From Melitaea cinxia (lineage: Eukaryota > Arthropoda > Insecta > Lepidoptera > Nymphalidae), in contig NC_059414.1 in NCBI RefSeq assembly GCF_905220565.1, forward strand, positions 9,422,001 to 9,486,000: 64,000 bases of DNA, written 5' to 3'. Below the pieces are notes generated by a model, which saw only the letters and a program-made list of their open reading frames with translations, had not been told where the DNA came from and made no database searches. This document shows positions 36,689 through 47,600 of the stretch, piece by piece. Position 1 is the first letter of the stretch, and every line of letters starts with the position of its first letter. Position numbers and translations under genes: made by a program.

Positions 36689-39600
36689 ATCATCATCATC
36701 TTCCTACCCTTATCCCACTTATGTAGGGTCGGCACAACATGTTTTTCTCTTCCATTCCTCTCTATTATTCGTCACTTCAGTGCTTACTCCTTCCTTTCTC
36801 ATATCCTCACTCACACAATCCATCCATCGCTTTTTCGGTCTGCCGATCGCTCTTCGTCCTTCGACATTCATCTCTAACATTCTTTTACCGACATAGCGGT
36901 CATCCCTCCTCATTACATGCCCATACCACGCTAACCTATTGCTCCTTATTTTCTCTGTCACAGGTGCTACTTTCAAACTTCCCCTTATATACTCATTTCT
37001 AATCCGATCTTTCCTCGTTACTCCACACATCCATCTTAGCATTCTCATCTCGGCTGCGTGCACTCTTCTTTCATCCGTCACTTTTGTTGCCCAACATTCT
37101 GATCCATACATTACGACAGGTCTTATGATCGTTTTATAGATTTTCCCCTTAAGTTTAAGGGGCATTCGTGGATCACAAGCTGTTCCAGAGACCTGGCGCC
37201 ATTTCATCCATCCCGCATTTATTCTATTTTTCACGTCACGGTCTATGTTGCCGTCATTTTGTATTAATGACCCAAGGTAGCGGAAGTCGGAGCAGGGATA
37301 CACCATCCAAGGCAATATGGGAAAAACTGGACGAACCGCTGAAATCGCAGAACAAGTGCTCGGTTTTAGACCTACTTATCCTCAATCCCGCGCCCTCCAG
37401 TCTTTCCTGCCATTTTCCCAGTCTACTCTGTACCTCAAGGACATTATCTCCGACAAGAACAACATCGTCAGCAAACAGCATACACCAGGGTGCTTCCTCC
37501 TGTATGTCTGATGTTAGAACATCCATTACCAGGAGGAATAGATACGGGCTTAAAGCCGACCCCTGGTGCAAACCTACAGCCACACTGAACTTGTCAGTTA
37601 CCCCGGCTTCGGACCGGACGTGGGTGCTAGCTCTATCATACATCGCCTGAACAAGTCGTACATACTTCTCTGGCACTCCTTTCCTTTTCATAGCCCACCA
37701 CAGAACCTTACGGGGGACCCTATCGTATGCCTTTTCCAGATCCACGAACACCATATGCAAGTCTTTTTGTGCGAGTCGATATTTTTCGCAGAGTTGGCGG
37801 AGTGCAAATATGGCGTCCGTAGTTCCCCGGCCCGGCATAAATCCAAATTGGTTCTGTGTGACCTCACATTCTTCTCTCATTCGTCGCGCTATCACTTTCT
37901 CCCATATCTTCATGCTATGTGACATGAGCTTTATTCCCCGATAGCTGCTGCAGTCCTGTATGTCACCTTTATTTTTAAAAATGGGCACCAGTGAACTGTA
38001 GCACCATTCCTCGGGTATAACCTCTTCTTGCAGCAACTTATTGAAAAATAAAGTCAGCCACTTCCATCCATCCGCATTCAAAAACTTCCACACTTCCGCT
38101 GGTATACCATCTGGCCCAACTGCTTTTCCATTCTTCATACTCTGCACTGCCATCTTCACTTCCTCTATACTTACCTCTTTCACCATTCCTTCATTACTTC
38201 GTACATTTTCTAACACTCCGCTCCATTCATTTTCTTCGTTCATCAAGCTATTAAAGTATCTCTTCCAGCGTTCTTTTATTTCCTCATTGTCCGTCAAGAT
38301 CTTCCCCGCTTCGTCTTTTATGCATTTCATATGGTTTACATCTCTTGCATTCATCTCTCTCTCTCTCGCTATTCTAAAAAGATTTTTTTGACCTTGTGGG
38401 CTCTCTAAAGAATCATACAATTTATCTTGAACCTTGGCCCTTGCGATTGCGACTGCTTTCTTAGCCTTCTTTTTACTATTTTGATATTCTAATCTTTTTA
38501 TTTTCTTTTCTCCGTCATTTCCATCTTCCACTCTTTTCCATTCTTTGAAAGCATTCTTCTTTTCTTTCAAAATCGTCTGTACTTCCTCATTCCACCACCA
38601 TGTATCCCTTTCTATCTTTCTTTTCCCTTTCGTTTCCCCTAGGACATCCCTTGCTACACTTCGCACCCACGTTGCCATCTCCCTCCAGCACTCGTTTACT
38701 CCCATCCCCACCATATCTCCCATCTCTATCAGTTTACCAATCACTCTTTCCCGGAATTCTGCAGCCATCTTCCTATCATCCAGTCTGTACCATTTCGTTC
38801 TAACTGGGGGCTTCGGGCTCTTATTTAAGCTCTGAACTCTCAGAGTTAAATCCAGGAGCAGTAGCCTATGCTGGGAGACAAGACTCTCACTCGGTATTAC
38901 CTTGCAGTCCTTGGCCGATTTTAGCCTGTTTCTTCTTAAAAGAATGTAGTCAATTTGGGTAGAGTGTAGACCACTACGGTATGTGACAAGGTGTTGTTCC
39001 CGTTTTTGGTAGAATGTGTTGGCTATTGCTAAGTCAAAGGCCAAGGCTGCTTCCAGTAGAGCTTCACCGTCTCGGTTCCTGACTCCGTGACCTCGGCCCC
39101 CATGCACTCTTTCATACCCGTCATTCATCCTTCCTACATGTCCATTAAAATCTCCTCCAATGTATATTTCCTCACATTCTGGTACTCTCATTATAACCGC
39201 ATCAAAATCCTCCCAAAACCTTTCTTTCATACTGTCATCGCATCCAGTTTGCGGCGCATACACACTAACTATATTTAAAACCGAGTCTTCCATCAACAGT
39301 CTTACTACAATAACTCTATCATTCACTCTATTCACATCCGTCACCTTGTTCTTGAGCTCTCTATCTAACACTATACCTACGCCATTTCTTTTCCCATCGC
39401 AGCCGCAATAATAAAACTTATAACCCGCCCCAATTTCTCTTGCTCTCTGTCCCTTCCACTTCGTCTCCTGCAAGCATGCTATATTTATCCGTCTCCTTTC
39501 CAAAACATCTGCTAGCTCTCGTCCTCTCCCAGTCATCGTACCCACATTCCAACTCGCAATCCTCAAGTTCACCTCCTGGACTCGCCTCTTACGCTGCCCC

Positions 39601-39975
39601 CGTCCCTGGTGCAGCAACCCTTGTCCATTTCCCACAGACGCCGGGTGCTGCATCTGCGCGTCGCCTGCGGGGTACGCCCTAACATTATCGCATACTTTAA
39701 TTCCCGAACTCATGTTGTCACATAATGATTTGGCATGTATATTTTACGACCGGCCGCCTGCCTGACATCAACCCTCCTTGGGAATTCAAGCTAAGAAGAA
39801 GGATAGGTGAGAAGGATTTATGGGAGAGAAGGATCTGGGGTTACGGATACCAGTGCCACGGATCACGGGGAGGGGTGTGTGACACTAGCAGCTAGAGCAG
39901 TCCGGGGTCGCTTACCCGTAGCGGTTCCAACCAGTTATCGGACAGATATCTAGTGGCCCCACCCTCTGGACATAC
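36689..39975 (-). mobile_element. Near-complete RTE-like LINE with 16 bp target-site duplication
   Basis: The element is bounded by a perfect 16 bp direct repeat gaaacgatacacttac at 36673-36688 and 39976-39991, so both ends are exact. The 3' end on the minus strand is a GAT repeat (catcatcatcatc on plus). About 260 bp of 5' UTR precede the ORF. It carries an apurinic-type endonuclease followed by reverse transcriptase, without gag ORF or RNase H, as in RTE-type elements. Identical target repeats and a mostly open frame point to a young insertion. Confidence 0.92.
36719..39713 (-). pseudogene. RTE-like LINE endonuclease/reverse transcriptase with one frameshift
   Basis: The main frame 39713-37254 (819 residues) starts MSSGIKVCDNVRAYPAGD. 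The endonuclease follows at about residues 47-290: IASWNVGTMTGRGRE, ACLQETKW, IYIGGDFNGHVG, TQIDYILLRR and a final SQHRLLLLDL. The reverse transcriptase spans about 480-800, with YRGIKLMSH, FGFMPGRGTTDA, VFVDLEKAYDRVPR, LHQGSALSP and the catalytic FADD. Around 37285-37300 the frame is lost by a small indel, and the C-terminal part continues in another frame (37315-36719: DFRYLGSLIQNDG, YGSECWA, RWMCGVTRKDRIRNE, RLAWYGHVMRR). All polymerase motifs seen are intact, so this one lesion appears to be the only break in the ORF. Confidence 0.88.
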
Positions 39976-40205
39976 GAAACGATACACTTACGCCAACGAA
40001 TAATCCAATCATCAAAACATTTTTTATGCTGTTTCCGGAATTAAGTTCAGTTCTCGCCGCGAATTCTTCTATACGTCTTCTACCGATTGAAAACGGGTGC
40101 CACGAAGTGGTAATTTGAGTTTAGGAAAAAGAAAGAAGTCGGCTGGAGCCAAATCTGGTGAATATGGTGGTTGCTCGAACCTTCGAAAATCGTAGTGACG
40201 ATTAG

Positions 40206-40302
40206 TGCGTTTGTTAATTTTTTTCGTCTACTTATGTTGTATTACGTGTCGATGTAACTGAAGTTAGTTTTTTTCGTTTGCTAGCAAACACAATCAATTA
40301 TT
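40206..40302 (+). repeat. R1-family 3'-end fragment
   Basis: The segment cgtttgctagcaaacacaat and the preceding gatgtaactgaagttagtt match the last 90 bp of copies A-C. Confidence 0.6.
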
Positions 40303-40544
40303 AATGATTAATTTATACTATGTTAAGAAAATATGCTATATGCTAATCACCAAAAAATAATACATAATAACATAAAAATGTACCAATTCTAGCATAAAAT
40401 ATGCAAGGTTGGCAACACTACTTGTAAATTGCTAATGTGCGCGGCCACCATTTTGGTGATGCCAACGTTACAAATAACCATAATTAAATTCATTATTTGC
40501 GTGTTTTTGTGTATTTTTTTTATCAACTAGTTAATATGTATATA

Positions 40545-40760
40545 TATCATATCATACATATACAAAAACAAAATTTTTATAATATTTGTCTGCCTGTGTG
40601 TTCTGGCTAATCTCTGAAACAGCTGGACCGATTTTGAGGGGACTTTTACTGATATACAGATATGTGATGTAGTAAGGAGTAACTCACAGGACATATATGT
40701 ATATGACAGTTGGTTTTTTAAAATTCTCGCCATGTTTTGATGAAAGCCAACTTTGACCCA
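40545..40760 (+). repeat. Interspersed repeat, family R2, copy 1
   Basis: Contains gctaatctctgaaac, ctggaccgattttgag and agtaaggagtaact, in the same order as the segments at 60960-61110 and 62290-62500. Noncoding; family not named. Confidence 0.55.
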
Positions 40761-41013
40761 CCGATATTTTGTGTGCGAAGTGGGCGCAATGTAGTCGCTC
40801 ACGACAGTGATTTCATATCTACCAACTTTTTGGTAGATCTACCAATGTTCATTTCAGTCTACCTATTTACCACCCTAGACCTAAAAGCTACCTATTTTTT
40901 TAATTAGCTTGACATATCACCACTGAATTATTTTTAGGACTATGCTCAAAAAACATGACCGAATTGGACATGATGACATTGACATTTGACATTGAATGAC
41001 ATTTCATTTCACA

Positions 41014-41247
41014 GAAAAAAATGTGTATCACACACCTGAAGTATTCTGGAAGCATGTTTCATCCATAATAAAGGATACCGGTCTCCTTTTTTCCCTGCTA
41101 TGCGAATTCATGAGAAAATTACTCGCACTTCCTCATAGTAGCGCCAACGTTGAGAGATTGTTTTCTGCAATTAATAATATGAAAACCTTCCAGAGAAATA
41201 GAATTTGCACGGAGACTCTAGAGGGATTGTTGCGTACTAAAATCTGA
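41014..41247 (+). pseudogene. hAT-type C-terminal dimerisation domain fragment
   Basis: The frame reads YHTPEVFWKHVSSIIKD, then LALPHSSANVERLFSAIN and QRNRICTETLEGLLRTKI and stops. The LPHSSANVERLFS core is the hallmark of the hAT-family dimerisation region found at the end of hAT transposases and ZBED/ZMYM-like host proteins. A splice-acceptor-like catttcacag directly precedes the frame. The DDE core and zinc finger are not present nearby. Either a relic of a hAT element or the last exon of a derived gene whose other exons are gone. Confidence 0.65.
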
Positions 41248-41390
41248 AATGAATTAAGTTGCTATTAATCTGATGAAAATTTAAAAATTTTCAATAAAAA
41301 TATGTATAATTTCCAAAAAATAAACATTTTAAGAACAGTTCATGTATTTTTAATCTTCAAAAATCTTCTAAATTGAGATGACAACAAACA

Positions 41391-43063
41391 GCAACACGGA
41401 GGGGAGTAGCCATGTACAGGCGTTCCCCTCTGTCAAAGTATAAGACCAAATGGCCATATGCATACATTAAAACTAGTTGCAGCCGCACTGATCACTAGAC
41501 TCAATCTAGTTGCGCGATTGAATCAACTTCCTTCAAAAAATGCCAAATTGTACTGTTTTTTTGCTGCAAAAAAAGATCTGCCACGTCAAATTTACTAAAA
41601 CATGGCGTTACCTTTCATACGTAAGTATTTTTTAATCACATTATTACTGGTCCCCCTTTTAAACCTTTTTAAACTTAAAAATTACAAATATTATCGGTCG
41701 TGTTGACTCGATTTGTTTACCAACACAGGCCGCTCGCCCTCATACAATATGCGGATCGGTCGAGCGACTGATCGGAGTCTATTTCCGAGAAGTCACTCTC
41801 ACCGAGCGATAGTGTTGTTACCGGTTTGTTTGTAGATGGTTATCGATAAAAACGGCAAAGGCAAAAGAGGAGACAGACATTTTTGAGATTTTGATTTATT
41901 TCAAATATTATATTTCTAGCTTTTTTTAATAAACATAGTTATATAATAAAATTGCATTAAATTAAATATAATACACGTATTATGAGTAACAGATTAACCT
42001 GGACGCCCACAAAAAATAGTGTAATTTGTTCAGATCATATCAATACCACTAACTTTCAAGTGTTGACGAACAATAGAAGGATTAGTCGAGGGAACCAAAC
42101 CAACACTAACGCCACACTGTTTTTGTCCCGTAAGTTTTTTTTTTTTGTCTCATGTACAAGATAATCAAGATATGGTTCACCTTAGTCATAGTAGTGAAAC
42201 GAAACTTAGATTTATCAACTTTGAAAATTAACAATGTTAAATCCATCCTTTCAGAGTCATCAACAAATCATTCAATCTAGCAGATGACAGGCTATCATCT
42301 TATGATGCCAATAGTGCTACGCTCCCTATTCCTGATCCGTTGACATCACAGTGTATCATGTGTTTGATGTCATGTGTTTTACAAAGTCTTACTACATTAT
42401 ATATTTCTATTATCATTAGTTTTTGCAGCGCACGCAATGTAAGGAATTCTTTAGGTAATTTTTTTATCCCTTGGGTTACATTATTGGAGTTTTAGTAAGG
42501 ATCTCTAATATTTTTGAAAATATAGTATAACCTATGTCAGTCAAGGATAGTGTAGCTTCTCAACGGTGAAATAATTTTTTGAATCGGTCCAGTAGTTTCG
42601 GAGCCTATTCAATGCTAACAAACAAACAATCAAATCTTTACTCTTTATAATTGTTTATTTTACATGAAGACGTTTTATTTTTAGTATATAATAAATTAAG
42701 TCTATTTTTATAATAACATCTTACCTTTGTATCACTTTAAAAACCTTATTTACCTAACCGACTACTTGAATTCATTGATAATGCATATCGACAGTTGTTA
42801 CAAACACGGCTGTTAGCAACTTTTCAGTGTAGTTGCGGCGTGTCATTATACTGTAATGACACAGAATGTATCTATGTGTGTGTGAAAAATGTAAGTGTGA
42901 TTTTAATTTAGTATGTGTGAGTTTCGTAGTGACAGACGATTATTTTTGTGTGGGAATTAGATAAAGTGTGCATGTGTGTAATTCCCCCCCCCCCCCCCCG
43001 CAAAAAATGACAGACAGTTTTGTATCGGTAACAAACGCAATGGCTACTCCCCTCCGTGTTGCT
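41391..43063 (+). mobile_element. P/THAP-type DNA transposon relic
   Basis: Bounded by inverted repeats of 24 bp (AGCAACACGGAGGGGAGTAG plus CCAT) at 41391-41414 and 43040-43063. Inside, the plus strand holds a broken THAP zinc finger: MPNCTVF at 41540, a frameshift, then CCKKRSATSNLL up to a GTAAGT donor at 41621, and a second piece from 41992 with LTWTPTKNSVICSDHI. THAP is the DNA-binding domain of P-element transposases. No catalytic domain remains. An identical 8-mer tgacaaca lies a few bases outside each end and could be the original target duplication. Confidence 0.65.
41540..42131 (+). pseudogene. Broken THAP domain gene fragment
   Basis: First part 41540-41620 with one frameshift inside a T/A-rich stretch, second part 41992-42131. 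Together they show the first cysteines (PNC, CCKK) and the closing C-x2-H of the C2CH finger (ICSDH) with a following NATLF. The middle of the finger, between the first exon and LTWTP, is not found. Shares its element with the inverted repeats listed above. Confidence 0.6.
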
Positions 43064-44329
43064 CTATGGGTGACAACATTTAGCACATAATCTACTGATT
43101 TTCTAAAATTCGGGTTGACAACACTGGCTCACGACGACCACGGGCCTTAGGTAGAAGTGTGGAACGATAGAGAAAGCATTACACGTTGCGGTCGTTGACT
43201 GGAACATACCCGATGAAAGCTGTAGGTATGCGTATGGAACACATGCAAATATCCACTCACCACTGGCAATATTTTTGAAGTAAAATCATGGACGTTATTA
43301 CGTGTTTATTTACGTGTACGTAGTTCGGCGCGACGCTCCGGAATGGATTTACGTGGCACGTCGTCAGTTAAAACTCTGGAGCGATGGTTCTACACTCACG
43401 ATCAAATTTTGGAGAGCTCGCAAAACTGATCAGTTTAACTGATCGTCAATGGCCACCTTTAAGTGGAACGATAGAATGGATGGGCGCCGCGATCGTTGCG
43501 GACGCGTAATGGAACGTAGCCAATATTTCATTGTACCAACCGTAACCAGAAAACGCCATTTCCGCCCAGAAGCTTGCGGTGTCGACTGTCGTGAATCTTC
43601 ACGTGTTTTAAATAGTATTACGTGCATAATTTTGTTTATTAATAGGTTTGTTTGTTTAATAATATAAGTTGTTGCTAAATTTAAGAAAAAGTGTCTTGAA
43701 GTTTTCTAATACAGGTAAGTTTATTAAGAATTTTGGATTATTCGATGACCGAGTCGTAGCTTGTATGCTATCGTCGCCATATTGTAATTCATTTAAATCA
43801 ATATTTGATTTTTTGTGATATTTTGGCTAATGGGGTATAAAAGACACTTTACATTTTGTTAGAAAATTTATTTAAAACCTACTCTCCATTTGTATGAAGT
43901 TACTGTTAATATTTGCCAATTTGCTAACCGCGTGGTGCCGAAAGTCGGCAGCCGCCGTGCCGCCATTACGCCATTTCGTTTATTTTAAGTAAGATTTATA
44001 CGCAAATGCTTGTTCAGTTATCGTTAAAGAGTCTAAATGTTAATAGATGTAAATTCATTAGCTAAATATTACTTAATATGGTATTTACTAAACTTATACG
44101 TGCAATTAACCTAAAAATCTTAATAGTCGACCGAAGTATGCTTATCGCAGAACTTTCTAGAATTATGTAATTAGATTGCTTTTCATTGATAAATAAACCA
44201 CTATCATCACATAAATTAGATCTGAAGTCGTGCATTTGTTACTTATGAGGTCGATGATATGATGTTATTCATTCATTGATTAACTGGTTAAATCGATTTT
44301 TGAAGTAAGCGAGTGTCAATTAGTTAAGA
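43064..44329 (+). promoter_or_regulatory. Probable promoter and 5' leader region of the B52-like gene
   Basis: Two donor-like sites could end noncoding first exons that splice to 44629: ctaatacag/gtaagt at 43714/43715 and ttttaa/gtaaga at about 43988, each after less AT-rich sequence (cagccgccgtgccgcc before the second). Upstream are two overlapping palindromes at 43421-43444 and a repeated tggaacgatag motif (43159 and 43464). The transcription start cannot be fixed from sequence. Confidence 0.45.
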
Positions 44330-44590
44330 CGCTTGCTACAACCTGTAATATCCCTCTGCTGGGCATAGGCCTCTTTCCCCATGTAGAAGGATCAGAGCTT
44401 AATCCATCAGGCTGCTCCGATGCAGGTTAGCTATATTCCCTACTATGAGTAACGATCGCCATCAGGTGTAACAACCGGGACCGACGGCTTAACGTGCCCT
44501 CCGAGGCACGGTGGGGAGATCCACAAGGACTGCACAAAAGGCCAACATACCAGTGCTGTGACCGTTGCGCCAACGCGGCGTCAACCATAA
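44330..44590 (-). repeat. SINE family S1, minus orientation
   Basis: Contains gtaacgatcgccatcaggtg, ccgacggcttaacgtgccct and ctctgctgggcataggcctc, matching the other S1 copies. The tRNA-like end is at 44560-44590 (gtgaccgttgcgccaacgc). It lies just upstream of the first coding exon of the B52-like gene. Confidence 0.7.
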
Positions 44591-44636
44591 CGTAGACCAA
44601 TGTAGTATAAACTTTTTATTTATTTCAGCGTAAAGT

Positions 44637-47600
44637 ATGGTTGGGTCGCGTGTCTATGTTGGCGGTCTGCCCTTCGGAGTTCGTGAGAGAGACTTGGAAA
44701 AATTCTTCAAAGGTTTTGGCAGGATCAGGGATATACTAATCAAGAATGGTTATGGATTTGTTGTAAGATTTTTTTTATACTGAATATTTTACTTGATTTC
44801 TTTTACCAACTACTTATACTTTTGTTTGGACTTATATTATTTTTACTAGATAGAATATCTAAAACTACTATGGAGTTTGTCAAAAATATTTCTGATTTGT
44901 ATGAGTTAGCATTTTCTATTGATTTTCAAGTTATATTCCACAAATCTCATTCCTGACAACCATTCTGGTAAATGTGTGGGTTAGCAGCTATAACCTGGTG
45001 TTAATGGGTTAAGTTCCTGATCTTGGGAAATGTGTTTGTGTCTCTACACAATATCAAAGAGAAATAACGTTTTCAGTTAAGGTTTATTGCAATAGATACT
45101 TGATTATAATAATCACTAATCATAGAAAAAATTGTCTGCTAATATGTCATCACTGTTCAGACTGATTCAGTTCTAATCCTCAATTTTATAAGAAATTAAC
45201 CCTTTCTTTTTTTTTTGTTAGTAACTAATTATACTATCAGTAAATTACCTATCAGTCAGCTTTTTAAGTTCCAAGGTGGTAGTGGAACTATGTTATTCCC
45301 TAGTCGCCTCTTACGCACCCACGGGAAGAGAGGAAGTTGCTATATTCTTTACTGCGGTAACCACACAGCAGGAACTAAAAAAGCCAACTGATAGTAGGAT
45401 AGCCATCCAACTGCTGGCTTTGAAATAGTCAGGCCAAAGACGGGCTGCAGCGTCTTCGGTGCGAAAAAGCCAGCCCTGTGGTCTGCAACCAGCCTGACCA
45501 GCGTGGTGACTATGGACAAAACCATAAAACACATGGGTTTACGCCATTTTTGGCGCGAACTTGTGGAGGCCTATGTTCAGCAGTGGACTGCGATAGGCTG
45601 AACTGATGATGATGCACCTATCTATAATATGTATAGTCTATAAATGAGTATTATAATTAGGCTGAATCAATATAATGTAATTATTATAATATTCATTAAT
45701 AAACTAATTGTCTCAATCAATATAACGTCTTAGTGCAAATCTTTCAGGAATTCGAAGATTATAGAGATGCTGATGATGCAGTTTATGAATTAAATGGAAA
45801 AGAATTGCTTGGAGAAAGGTAAGAAATAATCAATTATAAAATTCTCTTTAAGTATCAAATTTTTATCTTTAGTTACCTGAATGTATTTATTATTAAAGAA
45901 CAATTAAAAAAGCTATTATAATATCATAAGACATACTAATAATTAAGGTGTCACATTTTATGAGGATGTGAATGGAGAATTAAATATTATTCTTTACTGA
46001 TAATTAAACCAATTGAAAAATTTAGTAAATGCAAATGAAAGATTAAGTTTTGTGCAGTACAATTATGAGACAAATTTCTATTTTATTGCTTTTCTATTTT
46101 GTTTAACACGTTGGACGCCATGACGGACACCATATGTCCGACAGCATACTTTCGCCTGGGGCCACACCAATAAATCGAGAATCGTCAAAAAATTGTTAAG
46201 GTGTTTTTCTGCAAATATTGTCAGCGAAAACCTCAAAAATAATGGGCGACTGACGGAAACAGTTATTTACCCATTATTTTCCAAGATCTCAAGTGGCAGA
46301 CACCAGCTATAACATTTTTGGAAACAATTTGTTAAAAAGCCTATAAATTCAAAGTGTTTTCGATTTTTTTTTTGTGCTATGTGGCCTTATTGCACTGTGA
46401 GGCCGCGCGGGTCACTTGCCTTAGTAAAAACAGTCGAAACACTGTCTGTCGGCTCCCTAGAGGCTTCTGAAGTGATCGAGGGCATGCGGACACATGGTGT
46501 CCGACACGGCCTCTTGGACCCAATATAATGGCAGTCACATGGTGTCCGTCGCGGCCCACTGGACTAAACATGGTTTTTGGTCTGGCGTTCAACGTGTTAA
46601 TGAAAGTTTCTTGAAATATAAATTAAAAAATCTAAAAAAAGCTCTTGCCGTTATTAATTAGAAAAATCATTGGTAATATTTTGTCAATATTACATAAAAA
46701 CAATTAGTTGAAAGTCAAAATATATTTAATTTATATTAATTCATAATTTTATATGTGGAACAAATAAATAATTACCAAAACAGTTTCTAATTTTCAATAT
46801 TAAAACACATATTAAAGATTTATATCACAATATTGTACTGTTCAAATAGATAGTGAGTGATTTCATTGTACAAGTGGTGCACATCAGACAGATTAAGGAT
46901 GATCCTATATACCGGTTTGGAGAACATGGCAAGTTTTACTACAATTTACAAAAAAGTTCAAGACTAAAATATCTTCAGTTGCAATAGGATTTGGAGCTTG
47001 GAGCTATAACATTTTAAATGTGCTCAATATAAAAATAAAGACAGCAATCTGCTTGTTTTTAAAAGCTAGCTTGCGATGTGTCGTCTATAGACTTACTATA
47101 TAAGCTGACTTAGTTGTATTAAAAATATACATTTTATCTGTGCCGCGACTAGTATGTATCACAGCAACGAAGCGTGAAGCAATCGTGGAAGTGGCGTGCC
47201 GTTGTCGTTACTGCCATTATATGTGGTTGGGAGTGATGTGAGTGAGGCTCCTAACGATGTCGGGACGATGTGCTACAGGGTCGTGGTGGAGCCGGCGAGG
47301 GGCATCGACCGCAGCGCGGACCGCTACCGTCGCGACCGCTACTACGAGCGCGACCGCGGCCGGTCGAGATACGAGTGAGTTGTGTTGTAGGGTGTCGGTG
47401 CAGCGCGCGCGGCACGCCCCGCGGCTCGGACCGCTGGCGGCCCCGCGACCAGCCGCCGCGCCGCGCGCCGGCCTCTGTGTACTATATACGTATCCGCATC
47501 TCACACACTACATTGTTATAGCTGCATACCGCTTTCGCGTCATTTCATGCCATAATCGACCATCCCGTCCCACTTTTGTAAACTTATATCCTACACTAAC

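Larger units (their letters stand above)
36573..40205 (-). pseudogene. mariner transposase relic, split by an RTE LINE
   Basis: Minus strand 40205-39976 then 36688-36573 form the C-terminal end of a mariner transposase: the catalytic segment YSPDLAPADFFLFPKLK and PLRGTRFQS, then stops and frameshifts, and near the end KEAYFEGDKINLDE. The two halves are separated by the RTE element 36689-39975. Upstream transposase parts are missing. The relic was dead before the LINE arrived, since stops occur outside the insertion. It lies against a SINE, whose 3' part it replaced or interrupted. Confidence 0.8.

Noticed and set aside
37168..39411. Several plus-strand frames of 60-160 codons
   Set aside because: All lie antisense to the RTE-like LINE ORF and show no protein-family features.
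42983..42999. Run of about 17 C
   Set aside because: Unusual in AT-rich DNA but a simple homopolymer, likely mutational or sequencing-related; no function inferred.
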